A stretch of DNA of 64,000 nucleotides. Source: Lapillicoccus jejuensis. Its GTDB lineage: Bacteria > Actinomycetota > Actinomycetes > Actinomycetales > Dermatophilaceae. The first letter of the stretch is position 1. Every line of letters starts with the position of its first letter. The notes under the pieces are model-generated. The model was not told the origin of the DNA. It saw only the letters and a list, made by a program, of their open reading frames with translations, and did not search any database. The stretch spans positions 992,001 to 1,056,000 of the forward strand of contig NZ_VFMN01000001.1 in assembly GCF_006715055.1 (NCBI RefSeq), in the 5' to 3' direction. The translations under genes and the position numbers were made by a program. Of the stretch, positions 45,034 through 53,838 are shown in pieces.

Positions 45034-46152
45034 TCAGCCCGCGGCGAGGGTGAGCCGGGCGACCCGGCCCTCGGCCCCGGAGGCCCAGCAGACCAGCCCG
45101 CTCGTGCACGACACCGTGTCGAACGAGCCGGTGTCGAAGGTCTCCCAGGTGCGACCGGAGTCGGTCGTCACGTCCGAGCCGGTGAGGCCGACGGCGACGG
45201 CGACCCCGGCGAGGCCGGGCGCGAAGGACACCCCGGAGCGGTAGCCCCCGGTGGGGACGGTCGGGCGCTGCCAGGTGGCCCCGCCGTCGGTCGTCCACGC
45301 CGACGCACCGCCGTTGAGGTCCGACCTCACGAAGCTGCCGCCGACGGCGATGCCGTCCTTCGCCGAGGAGAAGGCGATCCCGTTGACGCCGTTGCTGCTC
45401 CCGCTGCGGATCGGTGTCGACGCGACGTCCCAGGTGCGGCCGCCGTCGTCGCTGCGGAAGACCCGCGCCTTGGTGCCGGGCACACCACCGGAGCCGAGGT
45501 AGAAGCGGTCGCCGGTGCCGGCGGCGAGGCACTGCCCGCTCGCGGCGAAGGCGGCCTCGCCCTCCTGGACGGGCGGCATCCCTGCCGCCGGGACCCGCGT
45601 CCACGTGCGTCCGCCGTCGTCGGTGGCGACGATCCGGAACCGGCCGTCGACCGGGTCGCTGTTGGCCACCCCGTGCATCGGGTCGGAGAAGGCGAGGCAG
45701 TCGTAGAAGGCCGCCTCGTCGTGGTTGACGAAGGTCGCGGTCCAGCTCGCCCCGCCGTCGGACGTGCGGTAGATCCGCGAGTCCGTGCCGTTGCCGATCG
45801 ACAGCACGACCGCGTCGTCGGCGGAGAACGCCTCGATGTCGCGGAACTGCAGGGCGGCGTTGGCCTGGGACAGCTTCGGCCCGACCGAGGCCCAGTGCTC
45901 CCCGCCGTCGGTGGTGCGCAGGACCGTGCCGTCGTAGCCCGCGACCCACGCGACGCGGTCGGACACGGCGGCCAGGCCGCGGAAGTGCTCGGTGGACCCG
46001 GTGGGCAGCAGGGTCCACGCGAGGCGGACGGCCGGGCTCGCGGCGGCGGTGGACGAGGCCGCCTCCGCCGTGGCGGCGGGGGCGGCGGTGACGGCGGCGG
46101 TCGCCGCGAGGGCGGCGGCGGCGAGGACGGGCAGGAGGCGTCGGCGGCTCAT
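45034..46152 (-). CDS. Secreted Asp-box (BNR) beta-propeller protein
   Basis: The 372-residue precursor has a signal peptide (cleavage near residue 31) and at least six Asp-box motifs of the type TTDGGEHW, TSDGGASW, TDDGGRTW, RSDDGGRTW, TTDGGATW and TTDSGRTW. This makes a six- or seven-bladed propeller like sialidases and Ycf48-type proteins, but no sialidase catalytic residues are evident. Extracellular binding function is likely. It follows the alditol-oxidase gene after nine bases and may be co-transcribed with it. Confidence 0.8.
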   Translation of the reverse strand: MSRRRLLPVLAAAALAATAAVTAAPAATAEAASSTAAASPAVRLAWTLLPTGSTEHFRGLAAVSDRVAWVAGYDGTVLRTTDGGEHWASVGPKLSQANAALQFRDIEAFSADDAVVLSIGNGTDSRIYRTSDGGASWTATFVNHDEAAFYDCLAFSDPMHGVANSDPVDGRFRIVATDDGGRTWTRVPAAGMPPVQEGEAAFAASGQCLAAGTGDRFYLGSGGVPGTKARVFRSDDGGRTWDVASTPIRSGSSNGVNGIAFSSAKDGIAVGGSFVRSDLNGGASAWTTDGGATWQRPTVPTGGYRSGVSFAPGLAGVAVAVGLTGSDVTTDSGRTWETFDTGSFDTVSCTSGLVCWASGAEGRVARLTLAAG

Positions 46153-46161
46153 GCGCCGAAA

Positions 46162-47445
46162 CTAGACCTCCGCACCCTCCGGCAGGACCCTGTCGAGGAA
46201 CGCGTTGCCGAAGACGTGCTCGGGGTCCACCCGCTCGCGCAGCGCGGCGAAGTCGGAGAGGCGCGGGTGCACCCGGACCAGCTCCTCGCGCGGGGTCTCG
46301 AAGACCTTGCCCCAGTGCGGCCGGGCGGCGTACGGCGCCAGGGCGGCTTCGACCGCCCGGCAGGCGGTGCGCACGGCGGGCTCGTCGCGCAGCCAGGTCA
46401 TGTGGAACCCGACGCTGTCGCGCCGGTAGGCGCCGCTCAGCCACAGGTCGTCCGCCGCGATGGTGCGGATCTCGGCCACCTGCACCAGGCCGACGTACGG
46501 CGCCAGCGCCCCGCGCCACGCCCGGATGGCCCCGACCGCGTCGGGGCGCCCGACGAACCACTCGCTCTGCAGCTCCTCGCCGTTGCTCGGCGTGTGCTCC
46601 ATCCGGAAGTGCGGGAGCCGGTCGAGCCACGGGCCCGGCTCGCCGCCCTGCGCGGTGACCGCGTCGACCGCGACGCCGCGCAGCATGTGCCGCGTCTGCG
46701 GGGCGGCGACCGTCCCGACGAGCCCGACGGCGTCGGCGAGCGGTGGCGCGTCGGCGTGGGTCTTGACCCACAGCTGCGCGACCTCCTCGTCGTCGAGGTG
46801 GGTGAACATGCTGACGCTGTAGCCCGCTCCGGTGATGGCGTCGAGGTCGCGCTCGACCGCCTCCCACCGCAGGCCGGTGCGGACCTCCTGGCGCAGCAGG
46901 TAGGTCGGCACGACGTCGAGCTCGAGCCGGGCGACGACCCCGAGCGCGCCGAGGGCGACGACGGAGCCGGCGAAGTCGTCGTCACCGCGGCGGACCGTGC
47001 GCAGCGACCCGTCGGGTCCGACGAGGTCGAGCGAGACCACGGAGGCCGACAGCGACTGGTTGCGGTCGCCCGAGCCGTGGGTCCCGGTGGCGACGGCGCC
47101 CGCCACCGAGATGTGCGGCAGCGAGGCGAGGTTGGCCAGCGCCCAGCCCGCGCGCTCGAGGGCGACGGCCAGGTCGCCGTACCGGACCCCGCCGCCGACC
47201 CGGACCGTGAGCGCGCCCTCGTCGACCTCGATGTCGCGGGGCAGCCCGGACAGGTCGACGAGGACGCCGTCGGTGTCCGTGAGGTCGGAGAACGAGTGCC
47301 GTGATCCGAGGGCCCGGACGCGGTCGGCACCGGCCACGACCTCCTGCAGCTCCTCGACGCTGCCGGGGGTGAGGAGGGCGCGGGCGGCGTACGTGTGGTT
47401 GCCCGCCCAGTTGGTGCCGAGGTCGCTCGTCGTCGAGGTGGTCAC
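46162..47445 (-). CDS. FAD-dependent alditol oxidase-like protein (VAO family)
   Basis: The 427-residue protein resembles Streptomyces alditol/xylitol oxidase: the FAD-binding PCMH domain has GSRHSFSDLTDTDG, where the histidine is the likely covalent flavin attachment, GGGVRYGDLA and GTHGSGDRNQSL. The C-terminal ALO domain has HWGKVFE. Such enzymes oxidise polyols such as xylitol, sorbitol or arabitol at the terminal carbon with O2. D-arabinono-lactone oxidase is an alternative. GTG 47445 follows TAGCGT by six bases. Proximity to arabinose genes suggests pentitol use. Confidence 0.82.
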   Translation of the reverse strand: MTTSTTSDLGTNWAGNHTYAARALLTPGSVEELQEVVAGADRVRALGSRHSFSDLTDTDGVLVDLSGLPRDIEVDEGALTVRVGGGVRYGDLAVALERAGWALANLASLPHISVAGAVATGTHGSGDRNQSLSASVVSLDLVGPDGSLRTVRRGDDDFAGSVVALGALGVVARLELDVVPTYLLRQEVRTGLRWEAVERDLDAITGAGYSVSMFTHLDDEEVAQLWVKTHADAPPLADAVGLVGTVAAPQTRHMLRGVAVDAVTAQGGEPGPWLDRLPHFRMEHTPSNGEELQSEWFVGRPDAVGAIRAWRGALAPYVGLVQVAEIRTIAADDLWLSGAYRRDSVGFHMTWLRDEPAVRTACRAVEAALAPYAARPHWGKVFETPREELVRVHPRLSDFAALRERVDPEHVFGNAFLDRVLPEGAEV

Positions 47446-47451
47446 CCGGTC

Positions 47452-47457
47452 ACGCTA
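47452..47457 (-). promoter_or_regulatory. -10 box of the alditol-oxidase gene
   Basis: TAGCGT on the minus strand lies six bases before the GTG at 47445, a leaderless-type promoter. Confidence 0.55.
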
Positions 47458-47474
47458 ACCCCGCCCGGACGCGA

Positions 47475-47523
47475 CGAGGGCGCCGCCACCACCTGTCGTC
47501 CGACGGGTGGGACGGCGCCCTCG
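47475..47523 (-). terminator. Terminator of the arabinofuranosidase gene
   Basis: CGAGGGCGCCG (47475-47485) pairs with 47513-47523 and encloses a CCACC/GGTGG helix. It begins 22 bases beyond the GH51 stop on the minus strand. Confidence 0.8.
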
Positions 47524-47544
47524 CGACACCGGCGACCGCTCAGG

Positions 47545-50439
47545 TCACCCGAGGGGGTCCACGGTGAGCCAGCTGGTGTCCTCGCTCCACGACGCCGGCG
47601 CGTCGCTCGGCAGCGGGCCGCCGTCGCTGGCGATCCAGACCTTCCCCTGGAAGTGCCGCAGGTAGCGGTCGGGGAAGCCGATGGCCTGCCACGACACGCC
47701 CTGCCCGTCGTGGCCCGGCTGCGCGCAGAACGTGGCGTCCTGCGCGTAGGTGCCGGTCCCGACCGGGTCGAGACGGACCTGGTAGTCGTAGTGCCGCAGG
47801 TAGCGGTCGGGGTAGTTCTCCGACCGGAACGAGTAGCACGACGTGTCGGCGAGCCCGGGCACGACGGTGAAGGTGGCGTCGGGCCGGGTCGTCGCGTCGA
47901 GCTCGGACACCGGGCTCACCTGGGCGACGAAGGCGAAGTGCCGCAGCACGTCGTCGGTGTATCCCGGCGTCGTCGGCTGGAACGAGTGGTTGCCGAGCGG
48001 GACGTCGACCGTGCTGCGCCAGAAGCCGCCCTCGAGCAGGAAGGTGGTGTCCACGTCGTAGCTGCGCGCGTTGTCGAAGAACGAGCCGCCGCTCGCGTCC
48101 GCCGCGTAGAGCACGTTGGCGTAGTGGCGCAGGAAGCGACCCGGCTGCGCGAGCGACTCGAGCGAGACGCCCTGCCCCGCGTGCCCGACCGCCGGGCAGA
48201 ACGTGGCCGCCCGCAGCGCCGCGCTCGTCGTCCCGAGCGGGGCGGCGGTCACCGTGTGGTCCGCGGTCACCGTGAGGTAGCTGCCCGGCAGGAGGCGCGA
48301 CTCGAGCGAGTAGCACGAGGACCGTCCCGCGCCGGCGTGCACGACGAAGGTGGCGGACTTGCGCAGGTCGTCGCTGCTCTGCTCGGTCACGGCCGCCGTG
48401 ACGCCCTGGGTGCCCGACACGGCGACCGAGCGGTCGGTGTAGCCCGGGGTCGTCACGCGCAGCGAGGTCGGCTGCCCGACCGGCAGCGCGGGCGCGACCG
48501 CCCCGCTCACCGAGAAGGTGAGGACGGTGACCGAGCTGGCCGGGAAGGTGCGGCTGAAGCGGGCGCCGGTCGTCACCGACCGGGCCGCGGTCGGCCGCAC
48601 CGTGTTCGGCGCCGTGATGCTGTTGCGGGCGTCGGGGTCACCGGTGAGGGTGCTGACGGTGCCCGACGTGCTGATGGCGCTCGCGCCGGCCACGCGCAGC
48701 TGCGTCGTCACCGCGGTCGTCGTCGGGTTGACGACGTGGACGTAGACCGTGCCGTCGTCGCCGCGGGTGGCGGAGACGCTGAGCGACGGGTCGGTCCCGG
48801 TGAGGCTCGCGGGCAGGACGTAGCGGCCCTTGTTGGCCCCGAACATCTGCTGCACCCAGTAGGACGGCGAGCCGTACGACGTCGCGGCGTCGAACCCGAC
48901 GAGGTTGGTCGGCCACTGGAAGTCGTGGACGTCGGCGAGGGCCGGGGCGTACGACGCGCCCATGACGACGTCGGCGTTGCGCAGCATCCCGGTCATGAAG
49001 CCGGCCTCGCCGATCGCGCCCGACAGCGTGCCGGTGGGGTTGCCGCTCGTGCCGTTGGTGATGGCGTACTCGCCGACGAGCACCTTGGGGCCGGAGCGCG
49101 AGTAGCCCTCGTAGTGGTGGGCCATCGCGGTGAACGCGGCCGGGTCGTTGTTGTAGTAGTGCTCGTCGACGACGTCGGGCGTGCGCGTCGTGACCGGTGT
49201 CGTCGCGACGACCTGCAGCTGCGGGTAGGCCGCCTTGATGGCGTCGTAGAACATCGGGAACCGGTAGCCGTCGTAGCTGCCGGTGCGGTCGAAGAAGTCC
49301 TCGTTGCCCACCTCGACGTAGCGCACGTCGTACGGCGCGGGGTGGCCGTCCTTCGCGCGCTGGGCCCCCCACGGGGTGTCGGTCGCGCCGATGGCGTACT
49401 GGATCTCGTCCAGGGCGTCCTGGACGTAGGGCTGCAGCTCGTCCTGCGGCACCGTCGTCCCGTCGAGCGTGTAGCCGGCGAAGAGGGCGAGCAGCGGCTC
49501 GGCCCCGCTCTGCTCGGCCATGTCGAGGTAGGTCCTCAGGCCCGCCTGGTCGGTGGACCAGTAGCCCCAGGCGTCGTTCTGGTGACCCGGGCGGTCCTCG
49601 TACGGGCCGACGGTCTTCTTCCAGTCGAAGCGGGTCGCGAGGGTCTGGCCCTCGAGGTAGTTGCCGCCGGGGACGCGCCAGAAGCCCGGGCGGGTCGCGG
49701 CCAGCTTCTGCATGAGGTCGCTGCGCAGCTCGCCGCTCGTGCCGTAGGTCGGTGGCGTGACCCGGACGACGTCGAGCCAGAGGCTGGCGCCCGAGCCGCC
49801 GGCCGGCACGCTGATGACGACGCGGTTGCTCGTGTCGGCGGGCTTCCGGCGGCCGGTCGAGAGGTTGACCGTGTACTGACGCCAGTCCCCGCTCGTGGCT
49901 CCGGTGCTCGCGGCCGCGTAGACCGTCCCGTCCGCACCCTCGAGCGACACCCGCAGCGGGCCCGTGTAGCGGGCGGTCCGCGCGAAGAAGGTGGCGGTGT
50001 AGGTGGTGTCGGCCGCGACGCCGACGCCGTAGAACCCGGTGTTGGCGACGCCGACGCGCTGGCCGGCCCCGTCCTGACCGACGTCGAGGCGCAGCGCGTC
50101 CGGGTTGGCGGCGGTGAGCGGGACGCTCGTGTCGAGGGCGATGCTGCCGGTGCCCCCGCCGCCGGTCACGGCCGACCACGACGACGGCGGGTCGGCCGCG
50201 CCCTCCTTCATCGTCGAGTTCCGCACGAGGTTGGCGTCGAGGCCGCCCTCGACGGAGTGGTTGATGTCCTCGACGATGTGGCCCCACTGGGTGGGGTTGG
50301 TCTGCGCGGTGTAGCGCGAGACGTCGAGCGACAGGGTGCTGGTCGGGGCGGCGACGGCCGCCCCGGGGACGGTGAGCAGCGGGGTGGCGACGGCTGCTGC
50401 CGTGATCGCTAACACGAATGCGGTCCGTGATCGGCGCAC
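47545..50439 (-). CDS. Secreted GH51 alpha-L-arabinofuranosidase with two AbfB-like domains
   Basis: The 964-residue precursor has a signal peptide (cleavage near residue 30), a carbohydrate-binding region (about 60-230), a GH51 TIM barrel with acid/base E380 in VGNED and nucleophile E457 in VGEYA, a beta-sandwich, and two C-terminal AbfB/CBM42 domains (about 670-810 and 820-960) with repeated SLESR/SFRSENYPDRYLRH units. It would release arabinose from arabinan or arabinoxylan outside the cell. GTG 50439 follows GGAGG. Codon 10 is TTA, rare here, and lies in a predicted LacI operator. Confidence 0.92.
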   Translation of the reverse strand: MRRSRTAFVLAITAAAVATPLLTVPGAAVAAPTSTLSLDVSRYTAQTNPTQWGHIVEDINHSVEGGLDANLVRNSTMKEGAADPPSSWSAVTGGGGTGSIALDTSVPLTAANPDALRLDVGQDGAGQRVGVANTGFYGVGVAADTTYTATFFARTARYTGPLRVSLEGADGTVYAAASTGATSGDWRQYTVNLSTGRRKPADTSNRVVISVPAGGSGASLWLDVVRVTPPTYGTSGELRSDLMQKLAATRPGFWRVPGGNYLEGQTLATRFDWKKTVGPYEDRPGHQNDAWGYWSTDQAGLRTYLDMAEQSGAEPLLALFAGYTLDGTTVPQDELQPYVQDALDEIQYAIGATDTPWGAQRAKDGHPAPYDVRYVEVGNEDFFDRTGSYDGYRFPMFYDAIKAAYPQLQVVATTPVTTRTPDVVDEHYYNNDPAAFTAMAHHYEGYSRSGPKVLVGEYAITNGTSGNPTGTLSGAIGEAGFMTGMLRNADVVMGASYAPALADVHDFQWPTNLVGFDAATSYGSPSYWVQQMFGANKGRYVLPASLTGTDPSLSVSATRGDDGTVYVHVVNPTTTAVTTQLRVAGASAISTSGTVSTLTGDPDARNSITAPNTVRPTAARSVTTGARFSRTFPASSVTVLTFSVSGAVAPALPVGQPTSLRVTTPGYTDRSVAVSGTQGVTAAVTEQSSDDLRKSATFVVHAGAGRSSCYSLESRLLPGSYLTVTADHTVTAAPLGTTSAALRAATFCPAVGHAGQGVSLESLAQPGRFLRHYANVLYAADASGGSFFDNARSYDVDTTFLLEGGFWRSTVDVPLGNHSFQPTTPGYTDDVLRHFAFVAQVSPVSELDATTRPDATFTVVPGLADTSCYSFRSENYPDRYLRHYDYQVRLDPVGTGTYAQDATFCAQPGHDGQGVSWQAIGFPDRYLRHFQGKVWIASDGGPLPSDAPASWSEDTSWLTVDPLG
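50402..50415. promoter_or_regulatory. Predicted LacI operator 1 (inside GH51 signal-peptide codons)
   Basis: GTGATCGCTAACAC matches the four-site consensus GTGAKCGMTMACA centred on CG. It covers codons 9-13 of the GH51 gene, where it imposes the rare TTA leucine codon. Confidence 0.6.
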
Positions 50440-50626
50440 GAGTCCTCCGGGGTGATGGGCTGGAGCAGGGGAACGCCGTCGCCTCCGGGACCCGCCTCGT
50501 CGTCGTCGTCGCAGCGCTCGGCCATGCTGGCACGAGGATTCGGCGCCACCAAGGGGGTGCGCGGTTTCTTGACGACCTCTTGACCTGGGCGGGGCGACGT
50601 GTCGCGTCGACCGCCGTCGGCGAGAA

Positions 50627-50640
50627 GTGAGCGATAACAT
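50627..50640. promoter_or_regulatory. Predicted LacI operator 2
   Basis: GTGAGCGATAACAT, CG-centred, lies 73 bases upstream of lacI and 188 bases upstream of the GH51 start. Its distance to operator 1 is 225 bases, compatible with looping. Confidence 0.7.
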
Positions 50641-50699
50641 GCATGTCATGACGGACCCGGGTCCTGCGGCAACCGCCCGCCACCGCGTCGGGGAGCGGC

Positions 50700-50705
50700 T
50701 AGCGT
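50700..50705 (+). promoter_or_regulatory. -10 box of lacI
   Basis: TAGCGT precedes GTG 50713 by seven bases and decides that start over the GTG at 50704, which lies inside the box. Confidence 0.6.
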
Positions 50706-50712
50706 GTCGGCG

Positions 50713-51723
50713 GTGAGCAGGAGACCGCCGGCGCTGCACGACGTCGCGGCGGTCGCGGGGGTGAGCCACCAGACCGTCTCCCGGGTGCTCAACGACCACC
50801 CGCACGTCTCCGCGGCCACCCGGGCCAAGGTCGAGCGGGCCATCGACGAGCTGGGCTACCGGCGCAACATGAACGCGCGCGTCCTCGCCACCGGCCGCTC
50901 CAACGTCATCGGCGTCATCTCGCCGAGCTCGATCCTCTACGGGCCGTCGGCGATGGTCGACGGCCTGAGCCGGGCCGCCCAGGACGCGCAGCTCACCGTG
51001 ACGGTCGACCACCTCGCCGAGCTCGACCCGCGCTCGGTCCGGGCGGCGGTCGACCGGCTGCTCGGGCAGGGCGTCGCCGGTCTGCTGCTCGTGCTCCCCC
51101 TCGACTCCGTCGTCGAGGTCGCCTCGAAGCTCGTACCGCCGCGCACGCCCATCGTCACCGTCGACAGCCAGGTCGACGACCAGGCCTCGTCGGTGACGAT
51201 CGACCAGTACGCCGGCGCCGTGCACGCCACCCGCCACCTGCTCGAGCTCGGCCACCCCACGGTGTGGCACGTGGCCGGACCGCAGGGGTGGAACGACTCC
51301 GCGGCCCGCGAGCAGGGCTGGCACGACACGCTGTCCGGGGCCGGCGCGGAGGTCCCACCCGTGGTGCGGGGCGACTGGTCCCCCGCGTCGGGCTACCAGG
51401 CCGGCCGGATGCTGGCCCGGATCCCGGACTGCACCGCGATCTTCGCCGCCAACGACCACATGGCCCTCGGCCTGGCGCGCGCGCTGCACGAGGGCGGTCG
51501 CGCGATCCCCGGTGACGTGAGCCTCGTCGGTTTCGACGACGTGCCCGAGTCGGCGTACTACACCCCGCCCCTGACGACGATCCACCAGGACTTCGCGGCG
51601 GCGGGACGGGCCGGTCTGGAGCTGCTGCTCGAGCAGCTGCGCGAGGACGACCCGACGCCCCGCTCGGTCACCGTGCCGGCGACCCTCGTCCCCCGCACGT
51701 CGACGGCCCCGCCGCGCGGTTGA
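50713..51723 (+). CDS. LacI-family transcriptional regulator of the arabinose locus
   Basis: The 336-residue protein has an N-terminal LacI helix-turn-helix (LHDVAAVAGVSHQTVSRVLND) with hinge helix NMNARVLATGRSNVIGVI and a periplasmic-binding-like effector domain ending in VSLVGFDDVPESAYYTPPLTTIHQD. It should repress arabinose genes and release DNA when a sugar binds. It sits between the GH51 gene and the importer, and four similar operators mark both sides. The start is set by a -10 box seven bases upstream. The sugar ligand, probably L-arabinose, is inferred. Confidence 0.9.
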   Translation: MSRRPPALHDVAAVAGVSHQTVSRVLNDHPHVSAATRAKVERAIDELGYRRNMNARVLATGRSNVIGVISPSSILYGPSAMVDGLSRAAQDAQLTVTVDHLAELDPRSVRAAVDRLLGQGVAGLLLVLPLDSVVEVASKLVPPRTPIVTVDSQVDDQASSVTIDQYAGAVHATRHLLELGHPTVWHVAGPQGWNDSAAREQGWHDTLSGAGAEVPPVVRGDWSPASGYQAGRMLARIPDCTAIFAANDHMALGLARALHEGGRAIPGDVSLVGFDDVPESAYYTPPLTTIHQDFAAAGRAGLELLLEQLREDDPTPRSVTVPATLVPRTSTAPPRG

Positions 51724-51778
51724 GCCGCGGGCGGGGCCGGTCGGGGGGTGTGCCGGTCGGGGCGTCGTACGGGCCGCG

Positions 51779-52804
51779 TCAGGTGCCTCCGCGTCTCGCC
51801 GTGAGGGCGGCCTGGACGAGGACGACGACGAGCAGGAAGGCGCCGGACACCAGCTGCTGGACGTAGCTGTTGAGGTTCGCCCCCTGGACGATGAGGTTCT
51901 GGATGACGAAGAGCAGCATGACGCCGGCCAGCGAGCCGATGATCGAGCCGACCCCGCCCGCGAGCAGAGTGCCGCCGATGACCACCGCGGCGATGGCCTG
52001 CAGCTCGTAGGCGTCGCCGATGCGCGCCTCCTGACCGCCGCCGCTCTGCGCCGTCGTGAGGATGCCCGCGACCCCGGCGCACAGCGCGCTGATGACGTAG
52101 ACCGAGGTGGTGGCCCGCTTGACCGGCAGGCCCATGAGCTCGGCCGCGGGGCCGTTGCCGCCGATGGCCTGCACGTGCTGGCCGAAGGCGGTGCGGTTGA
52201 GGACGAGCCACCCAATCGCGAAGACGGCGAGCGTGATCCACACCGGCGTGCCGATCGTCGCGAGCTTGCCGGTGCCGAGCACCTCGAAGACCTTGAAGCC
52301 CGGCACCTGCGGCACGTCGTTGCCCTCGTGCGTGACGAGGAAGACGAGGCCGCGCACGCCTCCCAGACCGGCGAGGGTGACGATGAAGGGCGGCAGGCGC
52401 AGCACGGTGATGGCCAGTCCCTGGGCGAGGCCGACGACGGCGCACGCCGCGAGCGGCGCGAGGATCGCGGCGGCCGACCCGCTCGCCGACGCCTGGGCGC
52501 TGAGGATCACCGCCAGGGCGTACGTCGACCCGACCGACAGGTCGATCCCGCCGCTGATGACGACGAAGGTCATGCCGGCCGCGATGATGGCGATGAACGA
52601 CGCCGCCAGCGCGACGTTGCGCAGGTTGTCGGCCGAGCCGAAGGTCGGCACGAGGACGAAGCCCGCGACCATGACGAGCGCGAGGGCGAGCACCGCGCCG
52701 TTGCGCAGCAGCGCGGACGCCACGTTGCGGTTGCGGACCGCGACGGCCGGCGCGTCCGCGGTGGTCGCCGCCCCAGCGGTGGCGGTGGACGGGGTCGTGG
52801 TCAT
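51779..52804 (-). CDS. Sugar ABC transporter permease (RbsC/YjfF type), second
   Basis: The 341-residue permease has eight to ten membrane helices with the BPD_transp_2 stretch VVISGGIDLSVGSTYALA and the conserved loop AIGGNGPAAELMGLPV, which contacts the ATPase. It pairs with the preceding permease as a heterodimer, as YtfT/YjfF do in the galactofuranose system. The ATG overlaps the stop of the first permease (ATGA). Last gene of the four-gene importer operon; converges on lacI without a clear terminator. Confidence 0.9.
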   Translation of the reverse strand: MTTTPSTATAGAATTADAPAVAVRNRNVASALLRNGAVLALALVMVAGFVLVPTFGSADNLRNVALAASFIAIIAAGMTFVVISGGIDLSVGSTYALAVILSAQASASGSAAAILAPLAACAVVGLAQGLAITVLRLPPFIVTLAGLGGVRGLVFLVTHEGNDVPQVPGFKVFEVLGTGKLATIGTPVWITLAVFAIGWLVLNRTAFGQHVQAIGGNGPAAELMGLPVKRATTSVYVISALCAGVAGILTTAQSGGGQEARIGDAYELQAIAAVVIGGTLLAGGVGSIIGSLAGVMLLFVIQNLIVQGANLNSYVQQLVSGAFLLVVVLVQAALTARRGGT

Positions 52805-53838
52805 CGGGCGCTCCTCGAGGGCCTCTGGATGAAGACGGCGGCGATGATGATGAGCGCCTCGATGATCCGGGCGATCGAGTCGGTGACGTTCTGCGCGGTG
52901 AGGGTGTTCTCCAGCAGCTGGATGAGCACCGCGCCCGCGACCGTGCCGAGGACGCGCACCTTGCCGCCGGTCAGCAGCGACCCGCCGACGACGACGGCGG
53001 TGATGGCGGTGAGCTCGATGTTGAGCCCGACGTAGGACGGGTCGGCCGCCCGCAGCCGCATGGTGACGATGAGCCCGGCGACGGCCGCGAGGAAGCCGGA
53101 GACGGCGTAGACCCCGACGAGGGTGCGGCGCACCGGCACCCCCGCCAGCCGGCTGGCCGGGAGGTTGCCGCCGATGGCGAGGACGCGGAACCCGAAGGCG
53201 GTGCGGCGCACGACGACGGCGAGCACGACGGCGAGGAGGATCGCGAGCCAGAAGATCGCGGGGATGGTCAGCACCTGCGCCGTGCGCACGGTGGTGAAGA
53301 ACGGGTGGAACATCTCCACGAGGGCGCCCCCGGTGAAGACGAGCGCGAGGCCCCGGCCGCCGACGAGCATGGCCAGGGTCGCGACGATCGGCTGCACGCG
53401 GCCGACGGCGACGACGAGACCGTTGACGACGCCGACGAGGGTGCCGGCGACGAGCGCGACGACGATCGCGAGCGCGAGCGGCGACCCGCCCCCGTCGCTC
53501 GGGCTGAACAGCCGGGCCATGACGGCCGCGGCGACGGCCATCGTCGCCCCCACCGACAGGTCCACCCCGCCGGTGCCGATGACCAGGGCCATGCCGAGCG
53601 AGACGATGATGACCGTCGCGGTCTGGACGGCGTAGAGCTGCAGCGTGCCGAGGGTGAGGAAGTTCGGGGTGGCGACGACGTTGACGAGGACGAGGACGAC
53701 GAGCGCGAGGTAGACGCCGCGCTCGCGCACCCAGCGGCCCCAGTCGCCCCCGCGGACGCCGATCCGGCTCGACCAGGGGGTGGGCGGGGGCGCCGCCGTC
53801 GTCCGCTCGTCGGTGGTGGGCGTGGTCGTCGTGCTCAT
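52801..53838 (-). CDS. Sugar ABC transporter permease (RbsC/YtfT type), first
   Basis: The 345-residue permease has the same family features: GTGGVDLSVGATMAVAA, the coupling loop AIGGNLPASRLAGVPV and about nine helices, with a 35-residue Thr/Pro-rich N-terminus. Together with the second permease it forms the membrane channel. ATG overlap with the ATPase stop (ATGA) couples translation. Confidence 0.9.
   Translation of the reverse strand: MSTTTTPTTDERTTAAPPPTPWSSRIGVRGGDWGRWVRERGVYLALVVLVLVNVVATPNFLTLGTLQLYAVQTATVIIVSLGMALVIGTGGVDLSVGATMAVAAAVMARLFSPSDGGGSPLALAIVVALVAGTLVGVVNGLVVAVGRVQPIVATLAMLVGGRGLALVFTGGALVEMFHPFFTTVRTAQVLTIPAIFWLAILLAVVLAVVVRRTAFGFRVLAIGGNLPASRLAGVPVRRTLVGVYAVSGFLAAVAGLIVTMRLRAADPSYVGLNIELTAITAVVVGGSLLTGGKVRVLGTVAGAVLIQLLENTLTAQNVTDSIARIIEALIIIAAVFIQRPSRSAR

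Larger units (their letters stand above)
50440..50712. other. Divergent control region of GH51 and lacI
   Basis: This 273-base gap contains operator 2 near its middle and the leaderless-type -10 box of lacI. A GH51 promoter is not obvious; CTTGGTG near 50565 on the minus strand is a weak -35 candidate. No small gene is evident. Confidence 0.5.

Noticed and set aside
45034-46152. Sialidase call for the Asp-box protein
   Set aside because: Asp boxes are present, but no arginine triad or FRIP motif is visible; kept as a beta-propeller of unknown role.
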